Assembly (NCBI GenBank): GCA_024180945.1
Contig: JAKSGN010000006.1
Span: 2,852,001-2,916,000 of the forward strand
Direction: 5' to 3'
DNA length: 64,000 nt
From: Macrophomina tecta
Taxonomy: Eukaryota; Ascomycota; Dothideomycetes; Botryosphaeriales; Botryosphaeriaceae
The position numbers were made by a program, and so were the translations under genes. Below are positions 1-9,242 of this stretch, piece after piece; the first letter of the stretch is position 1, and the number at the start of each line of letters is the position of its first letter. The notes beneath the pieces were generated by a model. It was not told the origin of the DNA, ran no database searches, and worked only from the letters and a program-made list of their open reading frames with translations.

Positions 1-620
1 TGCTCATGAGTAGCTGGACGATTACCAGGCGAGGACTACTTACATGAAACCGAGTGATCCAGATGCTCCCCAGACGCCTAATGCCTTTGCTTTTCTTACA
101 GGTTGTGTGAAGTATAGTGCAATGTGTGCCTGGGCAGGCGGGATGGTGAACGCAGCGCCGATGCCTTGAAAGGCCCTTGCTATGACGAGCCCCACAAAGG
201 TGGGAGACATGGCACAGACCATCGTAAACAAGGCGAAGCAGGCCATACCAAACAGGAGAACTCGACGATGGCTCTACAGGTGTCAGCAGCTGTGGTTCAA
301 GCGCCAAAGGCATCATGCTTACCCGAAAATATCACCGCCACGACCACCAAGCAGCAGGAAGCCGCCAAACGTCAGCGCATAGGCGGAGATGACCCATTGC
401 AGGGTGCTGACGTCGACATCAAAGTCCTCTTGAATCGTGGGGAGAGCGATGGTGACGGCACTCAAATTGGCCAGATCGAGGAACATAGCAGAGCAGCTGG
501 AGCATCCGTCAGCGAGTGGCAAAGGAGCGGCCGCGATCGCGAAGCTCACACGACTGCTAGCATGTAATTGGGATTACCACCCGACAGGCAGCCCGAGAGG
601 GACCTGAGAGTTTTGAGCAT
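1..620 (-). CDS. MFS drug:H+ antiporter, DHA2 type (5' part only)
   Basis: N-terminal part of a 14-helix major facilitator transporter that would export small molecules across the plasma membrane by proton antiport. Visible exons are 550-620, 323-496 and 44-271. A further donor (GTAAGT at 43-38) shows the gene continues past the left edge. Joined exons give about 157 residues. The start ATG at 620 is chosen because it reads in frame through NPNYMLAVV into CSAMFLDLANLSAV, the usual first helix of the family. Helix 1 is followed by the GGRGGDIFGHRRVLLFG loop (family motif A position) and by an IARAFQGIGAA segment in helix 4. Intron 497-549 has donor GTGAGC and branch GCTGAC. Intron 272-322 ends at the second AG of an AGAG. 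It lies beside a decayed methyltransferase, so it may be the exporter of a lost small-molecule pathway, but that is inference only. The substrate cannot be named. Confidence 0.85.
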
Positions 621-1149
621 TGTTGTGGCTGCGGCTGTGGGGTGCTGTTGCCGGCCAAGAAAGCAGTGAAGGGAGAGAGAGGTCTTTTATGGTTCGGCGG
701 TGTCCCGAGCGAGAGACCGGATGTCAGCCGGCTTCCTTGCCGCCGACCACCCAAACGTCAAGGTATCACACAAATCTATTTTATGTGGCGCAGCAAGTGG
801 GTACATGCACATGTACCCGAATACTCCGCCCGGCGACTAATGGCCCGAACCGGTGGTTGCGGTCTACCATTGAGGCCAAAACAAGACCACAAAATGCTCA
901 TACCCGTTTGCTAGAGCGTACAATTCTCCTGCCATATGCTGGCCGACATAGTTGATGTAGCGTACGCAGGCACTCACCTAGGATTCCTTCCTGTCGTATG
1001 TTACACGAAGTGATTGCAGCGCTGCGTTTGGGTGTATTCCCTGCCGCTTCAATACGTCTACGAAGAACATGAAGAGAGCTCTCACGCGAGTCGTTCGAGC
1101 AGATTAGTATATGTATTTTTGCTAGACGAGTAAAACAATAGTATCTCTC
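621..1149. other. Intergenic, no gene seen
   Basis: Upstream of the antiporter and downstream of the methyltransferase remnant. No open frame here looks coding. At 801-816 there is a 7-bp inverted repeat, GTACATG-CA-CATGTAC, a variant of a TACATGTACC word that recurs elsewhere in the window. Confidence 0.6.
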
Positions 1150-2299
1150 CTACTTGCGTCGAAGCCGCAAGAACCAGAATGCCGTCTTCTCCGGTCTACC
1201 CTTCGTCTTCTCATAATGAACACGCGCCGACCTCTCCGCAAATTCTTGCAGCAATTTCTTCTCCTCTGCCGTCTCCTTAGCCGTCGACAATTTCACCTTT
1301 ATCATGAGCATACCACAAGCGGCGTGCCGCCATGTGCAAACCTTTCTCGAATACTCCCAGTATGCTTCTTTCCCCCCGGCCGGCCTTCAGCTCCGCTTGC
1401 GGTTGGCCATACGCTGGATGCACCGCCTCGTGCACCACCATCTCCTCGACCTCCCAAAACTCCTTCACCACCTCCAGTGCCGCCTCCATTTCCTCGGCAA
1501 CCACCCCTCCGCAATGAGCTGCTCCCGCGCCAGAAATGTCAAAACCGGGCTACCTGGCCTATCCGACGATGAGATTTCAACGTCGCGGTCGCCCCCGCAC
1601 GACAAGCCAGCCACAAAGATGCCGTTCGGCCGGACCTCGCGTGCGCGGCTGGTCAGGAACCGCACGAGGTCGCGATGCGCGAGGTCAGCTGTGTGGGCTT
1701 TCCCGCTCTTGATGAATTTCCTCAACTGGTGTACCTTCCGGATGGGAAGGGTTCTCGGAAAGCCAGTGCAGAGAGGACCAGGCGGTTGGCGATGTCGACC
1801 GAGGCGTCAGGCAGGCACTGCTCGAAGAAGCTGCCAGGAACCATTTCAGTGCATATTCGGCGTGTTCCGTCTGCAGAAATGTCGGGTTTGCGTACGTGGA
1901 ACGTCTGAGAGACGGAGCTCCAGTCATTGTAGGGCGTATTGACCAGGGATATGCGGGCACCGGTCTGCGGAGGTTGTTTAGAGAGTATTTCTTGCATCAA
2001 GATGGCACTGGGTTGTGGTAAGTATTACATGAAACTCGGTTCTGAGTATGGGTTCCCCACGATTTCAGTCCTTGAGAGCATCCGTAATCGCCGATGGTTA
2101 CGACGGGCTTGCCATCCGCTGCCTCCGATGCTGGGCAATATTAGTGTACGGCTACCTTTGGCATCATTATGCGTACGCTCGGATTGTCTTTAATAAACCG
2201 TATGCCATATTTGAGTAAACGCAGCTGAAAGTCAGAGTGGCGATTGTATTCTCCATCATCCCTCGTTGCAATGACTGTTGCGTTGTCTGCCGAACCCAT
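1150..2299 (-). pseudogene. SABATH-like (salicylate-type) carboxyl methyltransferase, frameshifted
   Basis: The family transfers methyl from S-adenosylmethionine to carboxyl groups of small acids. Fragments in family order on the minus strand are: YNRHSDFQLRLLKYGI (N-terminus, start ATG at 2299), TIGDYGCSQG (SAM-binding loop), NTPYNDW, VPGSFFEQCLPDASVDIAN, AWSSLHWLSENPS, the LRKFIKSGKAHTADLAHRDL block with SRAREVRPNG, LTFLAREQLIAEG, FWEVEEMVVHEAVHPAYG, and a C-terminus ending in FWFLRLRRK with stop at 1150. These lie in different frames. I count four one-base shifts, near 1785, 1743, 1505 and 1375, all in or beside short C/G runs. The exon boundary after IKDNPS is also one base out of phase. 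The family is best known from plants; fungal relatives exist. Either a decayed gene or a locally poor consensus would explain this. The first is favoured because most neighbouring genes are intact. Confidence 0.75.
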
Positions 2300-3109
2300 T
2301 ATGTAGGAGCCTCGATAATCGAAGATGACGGGATGGATTTGAGTATGGAGGTATGGGTGTGTTACCAGAGCAGTCAATGAGATATCCCACATAAAGGCAT
2401 TGTCAGTGATGTAATGTCTCCATCTGGAAGCCCGCGGCATTGAGGGGTCTCCGATAGCGGCATGAGCGAATCCCGGAAGTAATCCCATGAGGGGTATGAG
2501 GTTCGAAACATGGATCTCCTGTGCCCCAAAGTTTCAAACAAAGCTTCTCAATTACCTCACTTAGGTATCCCGCCAATGGTGAACTTGCCATGTGGGGTGC
2601 CATGAGCATTCGGGGACCTCGAATAACCAGCGCGCCCAATCGGTTCGCTCGGCTTCTCCTCTCAGTATGTTCATTCCTCGCTCACTCTACCATCTCTGCA
2701 AACGCCCCTTAATTTTCCATAGACAAGAAAACAATATACCTTTTAAGCAGCATTGTTTTCGCAGCCAAGGATAATAAAGCAAAATCAACTATGCGGAGTT
2801 TCGCTTATCTCCGGTAATTCACGCGCACGGATTCTCCGATGCTCCCATTGGAACCTACCCCCGCACAACTGTACATGCGCTGCCTTATCGAACTTATTTT
2901 TGTTTGATTCGGCTGGAATCCTTAGTCGCACTAGGAAACAAAATGCAGACTGTATAGAGTAACTAACTGCGTAGCTAAGAACGTCACAACCCAAATGGGG
3001 AGGAAGCCTCGAGAACACAATCCTTTTACCAAACACCACTTCCCATAACTACTGGTCAAATGTCATGCTCAAATCAAATCATCGAGAAAATGGTCGCTTG
3101 GATGAGGCA
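2300..3109. other. Intergenic, no gene seen
   Basis: Lies between the 3' end of the 547-aa gene and the 5' end of the methyltransferase remnant. Short open frames on both strands overlap each other and show no recognisable family. It must contain the remnant's former promoter. Confidence 0.5.
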
Positions 3110-4815
3110 TCAGCCACCGTCCGAGCCCGCTTCTTCGTCGCCACTGAACACCATTTCCTCCCCCGGCTGATTATACTCGAACCATGCCTTAATTTCATCC
3201 AGCCCCTCCTTATCATCATTTTTCTCCGCCCAAATATTCAACCACTCCTTGAAACCCACATCCCTGTCCTCTGTACGCAACGAAGACCCATCACCAGCAT
3301 CTTTCGCCCTCCATTTCCCCTTATCCTTCGACTTCTTCGGCTCCGCTGCCTCGTCCAACCTCTTCTTCTGCTCTTCCTGCGTCTCCCACCTGCGCTGTAA
3401 CCCCCACCTTAGCCCCACATACGCCCTTTCCAAGTCGCACTCCCTAATCCCCCGGTCCTTATCATTAGCCCTCCATCCACCCTTCCTGTACACCTTCCAG
3501 CCAGGAAAGATCGTCTGCCTAACCAGGGCGAGCAGGTATTGCGCCTTGTCCTTCTCCTCCTGCTCGTCATCCGCATACTCCTGCTTGGTCGGATTCTCCA
3601 CGACCATGCGGCTCCGGTTGAAGGCGCGCATCTCAGCCTCGTTCCAGAACTCGTCCTTGAAGGCCGGCTGCATGTGATAGACAGTGGCCGGGTCGAGTCG
3701 CATGCAGAGTGACAGCAGGCCCGCGCAGCACACGATCTGGTAGAGGCTGTAGATCATGCCTTCCTGGGACTTGTCGCCCTCATTCTTCTGTTCCATTGTG
3801 ACATCGGGCCCGTAGAGCTCCGTGCCGCGGGCAGGCGGTTTTGAGTACTCCTGCCACTCAGTGTTGAGGCGGGTGACGGGCTCAAGGAGTTTGTAGAGCT
3901 GCCAGGCGAGGCGTTTACTGGTAGAGACAAAGTCCTTGGGCAGGCCATGCGGGTTATTCTCCTTATCCTTTGCGGCGTCTTTCAGTATTTCTTTGATTTC
4001 CTCGTAGCGACGCTGAGCACGGGTAAAACCTGTAAAACGCAGCACCAATTAGCTTAAATCTCGCATGTGTGAGGGGCTTGTTATATCTTACCGTCTTCAG
4101 GATACGCTCTGTACTTCAAGTCGACCTGCTCATGTAGCTTCTTCAGCTGCTCAGGTGTAGCGCCGTAACAAAGGCTTGAGAAGACATGTTCCTGCAACAC
4201 CAATCCAATGACGGCACACACCAAAGTCTGCCGCTCGAGTGCGTCAATAAATAGTTGTAGCCATCCTTTGACACCGGTCGGACCGCCGTCGCCAACGCAG
4301 CCGATGATGAGAGCGGTGTGGATATCCATAGTGAGCAGATCTCGGAGTATTTTGTCCTCATCTTCCGTAGTGACGAACTTGAACCAATGCTCAACAAACT
4401 GGTTCAGCAAGCCTGGTGTATACAAGATCTGCTTCTTGTTCTTTGGAGTGCCAGTAAGAGCACGGAGTTGGTCTTGAATGTTCTCGTACATTTTGAGGTA
4501 GTCGGGTCGCTCCTGATAGAAAGCGATGTCCTCTTCCTCGTCCTCTTCTGCATTCTCATATTGCCATACCTCTTCATCGCCTCCTTCCTCATCAACGTTG
4601 TTATCGTCGGAGGTGTCGTCGTAACTCTCCTCGTCGTCGTAGCCATGACGGGGCTTTTTGGTGGCTGACGCAGGGCTTGGTGGAACCTGCCCGGTCCGCT
4701 TCCTGGTTGCTGGAGGAGTCGGAAGCATGCTACCCGCCTTTTGACCAGGAGGAGTCTTCGGCCCCGCGGCGGAAGAAGAAGAGCCAGGGCTTGCAATACT
4801 TGCCCTACGCGGCAT
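3110..4815 (-). CDS. Conserved fungal protein of unknown function, 547 aa
   Basis: Two exons, 4092-4815 and 3110-4029, joined over a 62-nt intron (donor GTAAGA, acceptor TTTTACAG) give 547 residues in phase. The first 110 residues are low complexity: a Ser/Pro/Lys-rich start with KKPRHG, then an acidic stretch with repeated Asp and Glu. The rest looks globular and helical (for example DLLTMDIHTALIIGCVGDGG around residues 175-195, and LYQIVCCAGLLSLCMRLDP further on), with a charged helix-rich C-terminus holding KKRLDEAAEPKKSKDKGKWR. The basic clusters would suit a nuclear protein. There is no signal peptide or clear membrane span. I do not recognise a named domain. It is transcribed in the same direction as the two genes at 5863-8143 but about 1 kb separates it from the nearer one. 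Confidence 0.8.
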
Positions 4816-5862
4816 GATCGTAGTTTGAGAGCTCTAAGACACCAAAGGCAGAGTCGATGTCTCAGGATTGGGGTCAGAGAGGCGAAGGATACAGGAGCAG
4901 AGGGAATATTTGCTTCATAAAGAAAGGATGAGTATGCTATTGTTCTGGAAGGCAAGATACTGGACATGTTCGTCGAATGTCCGTGTTCGGACTTTCTTGG
5001 TATCACAAATTAGGCTCTTTGTTCGCAACCCGCATGCAGCACAGGAGTGAGGCGAACAAACACAGCGTCAGCAGACTTGTTGACCACCACGCCGTATTCC
5101 ACTACCTCCAACGACCATGACTTCTGATGCCAGTATTGTGCAGGAGGGTTAGAGGCCAGCAACTACCACGAGTGAAGATCCCGAGGGTGGTCATGCAATG
5201 TATATATCCGACAAATTCTTGTTCCACGAGCTCGCCACTAGCGGAAGACTGGCTGAACTGTGCCAAGCATGAGAGGAATGCTCATGCTGGGCCGTCGATT
5301 CTTTCTCTCACAGCACAATCAGTTATTGTCCGCAGCAAGAAGAGCCCCGCCGTGTCCATTCCTCCCGCCACCCGCATAATAGACTCAGATTTGCCGCGGG
5401 AAACCCTCGCGGGCATTGATATTGATGGACATGGCGCATAGTCTATTTCGGCAAAACGATACGATAGCCGAGTTAGACATGAGATGTCGACAATCCGTAG
5501 CATGCAATTCAGCTGGATGATTTGCTACTGGCGTGGAGAGAGGACATGACAGAGCAGGATGGTATGTCCAGTAATCAGACCGTAACACCGAGCAACTAGG
5601 GACAATGATACAGTGGATGCTCATCATGGTTACAAGTCCACATCCTGCCAACGGAAGGTTTACTGTTAAGTGGCATTCCCGAATGGTATAGCAGCGGCGT
5701 GGCATCGGGCATGGACGGCGCGGTGCGGAAGAAGAGCGAGACCTATTCTGGTAACCGCATTGGACTCTCGCATGACAAATGCTGCAAGACTCACCACGCC
5801 CATACTCCGCGGAGCGCTGCGAGGCGCATAACTCCAGTCTCACTATCTTATAGTGCGCCAAT
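4816..5862. other. Intergenic, no gene seen
   Basis: About 1 kb between two minus-strand genes. It holds the promoter of the 547-aa gene and the 3' region of the 323-aa gene. Open frames in it are short, overlap on opposite strands and have no coding character. Confidence 0.5.
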
Positions 5863-6904
5863 TCATTGAGGTTGTTCCACTGAGGCGGCGCTAGAAGAAC
5901 CCAACAACTTAGTGCGCTGCGCTTCGCCGTTCTCCCAGATTTGCCTTAGGGTAGGCCTGGCCGAAACGTTGGTGCGCAGATCCTGAACTATTCTTAACGG
6001 CTGCTCGGGCTTGTTGGTGTGCACGTCTGCAATGCCTGGGAACACGTCCCTCGCGGTCAAGTCAATGTACGAGGCAGTCCGTTTCCGCGGATGGTAAGGC
6101 CCGTACCAGAACGAACGCTCAATATAGTCACGGTGGTTCATCTCCGATACGTCCGCCACAACGTGGAATACGCGCGATGGGCGCGGCTCGGGGACGTGCT
6201 TGTCAGGCGCGGGATCCGGATCTGATCGCTGCTCCGAGGCGGCATAATCCCGTTCGGACTGGGCGACCAATTTGGCGTCAGAGCTCGCGGAACTGGCATT
6301 GGATTGGGCGGCGTCTGAAACATCATTCGAAAAGGTTTCCGGGGCCGATCGAGGCGGCTCATTGGGTAGGGAGAACGACTCAATGGTCTGATACAGCAAC
6401 GTGCTTGGCCGAATCATCTCTTCGACACCGCGCTTGCTTGGGCCGTCGCTGATGTCGAATTCCGCGTCGTCGATGGCGTCTGCCATTCCAGGGTCCACAC
6501 TCGAGCCCAAGTCCGAAGGCTTCCCGCCGTCTCGGGCCGGCCGAGCAGCAGTCTGGCCATAGTGGTCACCAGTATGATCGCCGGGTATCGGTTCGATCGT
6601 GAAACGCAGCGGCGACGCTTTGAGCAGCTTGGAGGCGGAGGTGGCGTCTCGGTAAATGGCGAGACAGGTGTTCGGGGCGGGCTGGGAATAGTCAAACTGC
6701 GAGCGCGGGCTCCATGTCAGCGTCTGCTCATTTGGGCCCGCATTACTGCTGATCTGATCGGCTTACCCGAAGGCTCTTGAACATGGAAACTTCGCCAAAC
6801 TGCTGGAGCACGCTGAGGAGCTCGCGACTCTCGCTGAGGCTGGTCGGGCGCGGGTAGACCTTGAGGTGGACGGCTCTGGCCGCGAGAGGCCGGACGAAGG
6901 CCAT
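5863..6904 (-). CDS. Conserved fungal protein with RRM-like N-terminus, 323 aa
   Basis: Exons 6767-6904 and 5863-6696, split by a 70-nt intron with a GTAAGC donor, give 323 residues. Residues 1-85 look like a small RNA-recognition-type alpha/beta fold: AVHLKVYPRP, a helix SLSESRELLSVLQQF, a strand VSMFKSLRFDY, CLAIYRDA, a helix SASKLLKAS and a final strand LRFTIEPI. The N-terminus MAFVRPLAARAV is basic and hydroxylated enough to be a mitochondrial presequence, though that is only suggestive. A disordered Ser/Asp-rich middle follows. A conserved-looking C-terminal block begins with FWYGPYHPRKR and continues to GIADV and LRQIWENGEAQR. No catalytic motif is visible. The intron falls inside the RRM-like unit. 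Function unknown; RNA binding is inference from predicted fold only. Confidence 0.8.
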
Positions 6905-7498
6905 TGAGCGGGCGCAATTAGGCGGTCGGGAAAGGGCGACACAAGAGTTGAGGTGCAGCTGGACTTTTGGCAGAGACGGCGGAGAGCAGGACAGCTCCTC
7001 GCTAATTCAAGCTTGCATATGGCCGCCGATCTGCCGACGCCTGTCACGTGCACGGAATCACGGAATGTGGGACTGCGACGGGGACTGTGGCTAGCAGCTG
7101 CATGCATCTTCGGAGCCCACTCCGCTGTAGTAATCCATGTCGGGTAACTAATTTACTACGTGAACATACTTCAGGTAACTACATGTGACGAATGTAGGTA
7201 GGTAGGTAAGAATGAAGAAGAAAAAAAGCCCCTTTGCGGGAAGCGAAGTCCTCGAGACCCGGCTCGGCCGTACCAGATCGCCCCCCCTTTGTCCCGAGCC
7301 AGGGTGGTGGTGATCCAAAAAACGCCTGTGTCCGCGTTGCGCGTGCGAACATGATATTACAATGTTGTATCCCTATATGCGTCGCGCATTGTTTCCAGCG
7401 CATGGGTATCAAATATGAATGCCTCGTGTCCCTTCAACCGTAACGCCTGAAATAAGCCACCCGAGGAGGGTGACGATCCCGATGATCCTGAAATGAAA
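6905..7498. other. Intergenic, no gene seen
   Basis: Promoter side of the 323-aa gene and 3' side of the 214-aa gene. Contains a short (GTAG)n run near 7195-7208 and TACATG words near 7171, but no supported gene. Confidence 0.5.
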
Positions 7499-8143
7499 TC
7501 ACCGCTGACTCGACGCCTTGCGCGGATGACGCCTGCGGAACCGAATATTTTTGGACACCGCTGCGGTGCTGAGCACCTCGCCGGATCGTCTGTAGCGGAG
7601 GCTCTGCGATACCGCGGGCGAGGGGTTGGTGCGCGGCATGTCGTAGCAGTCGTCTTCGTCGTCGCCGCTGCAGTTGGACGACACAACCGAGTCATTCCGT
7701 GTCGCGAGCTTGCACTGGTCCCCTGACTCGATCATCTTCTTGACCAGCGACGAGATGTCGCGCATGTGCGCCTCGTTGCACTGAAGCTGCGTGTGGGCCT
7801 GCCGGCGCGCGCGGATGGCCGCGGGGTCCGGGAAAGCATCTTCGGGGAAGTAGGATGAGGTGGGCGAGGAGGCTGATGTTGACGAGGTCCAGTCGTCGTG
7901 GTCGGCCCACGGCGCGGGCAGCTCAAAGGGCGATGCGGGGGCGTGGTAGAGGTCGCAGGCAATGTTCTGGGCCCCGAAACGCCTGGAGAGCTCGGCGACG
8001 GACATGGCGGTCTCGGGAAAGCTCTGCTCGGACACAGGCGACGAGGTGGGCGAGATGGAGAGATCTGGGTAGGCGAAGTCGTCGTCGTCGTCGAGCGAGG
8101 AAGGGTGCCGCGAGGCGGCGGCGAAGCTGAAGCTTTCGAACAT
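7499..8143 (-). CDS. Small hypothetical protein, 214 aa
   Basis: Single open frame from the ATG at 8143 to the stop at 7499. The N-terminal half is acidic and Ser/Pro-rich (DDDDDFAYPDLSISPTSSP) and probably disordered. Residues about 110-150 can form a helix (AAIRARRQAHTQLQCNEAHM then ISSLVKKMIESG). The C-terminus is strongly basic (IRFRRRHPRKASSQR) and could act as a nuclear signal. No signal peptide, membrane span or known domain is visible. It is divergent from the HET gene, with 1.1 kb between the two starts. I do not recognise the family. The steady codon usage and acidic-to-basic layout argue that the frame is real. Confidence 0.65.
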   Translation of the reverse strand: MFESFSFAAASRHPSSLDDDDDFAYPDLSISPTSSPVSEQSFPETAMSVAELSRRFGAQNIACDLYHAPASPFELPAPWADHDDWTSSTSASSPTSSYFPEDAFPDPAAIRARRQAHTQLQCNEAHMRDISSLVKKMIESGDQCKLATRNDSVVSSNCSGDDEDDCYDMPRTNPSPAVSQSLRYRRSGEVLSTAAVSKNIRFRRRHPRKASSQR

Positions 8144-9242
8144 GTTGGAGGAAATGTCTAGGGCGGATGTCGAGGAGCGCGTGGGGGAGCAAGGGCAAGC
8201 TGCATGGGCGGGCCGTTGAGTGAAGTTGGTGTACTTATGGGGAATGCTGGGTGTCGACGGCGCCGTCTAGCGCAGGTGAGCAAGCTTGGAGCATAAAAAG
8301 CAACGAACCACGGGCTTGGATCAGCGCCATGGCGTCGCGGGCGGCCAGGGCTGCGAAAAACAGGAGAGCTCGAGATGAGAAACGCCTGGGCCCGATTCAG
8401 CCCTGCGCCGTGGGTGGCGAAATAGGAGAGGAGCCTCGAGCCAGAGAGCGACGCCGGATGCGCCCCAGCCCACGTAACGCCATGGATGGCCTCCTGGCGC
8501 CGACCGCTGACGGCAGCGATGTGCGCATCGTGTTGCGGCGAGGCGAGGCTAGTCGAGCCGGCGGGCGGGCGATGCTGCTGCCGGTGCTGGTGGTGGTGCT
8601 GCTGCTGATGATGAGGAGAGCAAGGCACCGAGGGCGGTGCCTGGGGCCGAGGGTGTGGCAGCAACCGCGGCGATTGGCCGATCGGCTGCGGAGGGGGAGG
8701 CGCTAGAAGGGTCGAAGGCGCAGCGAAGAACAGGCGCATCCAGCCCTGCACCTGCACCTGCACCTGCACCTGCACCATGAAACGAGCGGGGAGCAAAAAG
8801 CTGGTGGCACTGGGGGCTCTTATTCCCGCACCGACGAGCAAGGGAATCTTACCACCAGTCCAGTCCAGCCCGCCAGCCGGCCAGCCAGCCAGCATATTGC
8901 TAGCAGCAGGAGTAGCATCAGCCAAGCACCGCCGGCGCAGTTTTGGCCCCCAGGCAGCCGCTTTTCCCTCGCCCTCGACGCCGACTCCGCCCCGTCTCCG
9001 CCGCCGTCCCACTGCCTGTGCCTGTGCCAGGCACCCAGCCCAGCTCAGCCAGCCCACCAGGCACTGCGAAACAGAACCGCCAGCGCGCGCAAGACTGCCA
9101 CGGCCTGCCAGCCTCCCGCATCGGCGCGCCCGAGCGACCCATTCGTTCTTGACGGCCGTCGCTGTCGCCTGTGATTCGGCCTCCCGCCCGGACACCTGCC
9201 TGATCTCCATGCATCCAATAAGTCTGCGTTCGCGAATAGCAG
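8144..9242. promoter_or_regulatory. Shared upstream region of two divergent genes
   Basis: Lies between the starts of the 214-aa gene (minus) and the HET gene (plus). It is GC-rich with long stop-free stretches on both strands, including 350 codons on the minus strand, but these are Pro/Ala/Arg-rich and contain simple repeats, so I read them as non-coding. It should carry both promoters. Confidence 0.45.
8745..8776. repeat. (CCTGCA)5 hexanucleotide repeat
   Basis: Five exact tandem copies of CCTGCA plus two bases, about 470 bp upstream of the HET start. A run of CCAG units follows near 8871-8892. Confidence 0.9.

Noticed and set aside
8158..9210. 350-codon minus-strand frame
   Set aside because: Codes repeats such as VQVQVQVQ from the CCTGCA array and lies in a divergent promoter; no domain seen.
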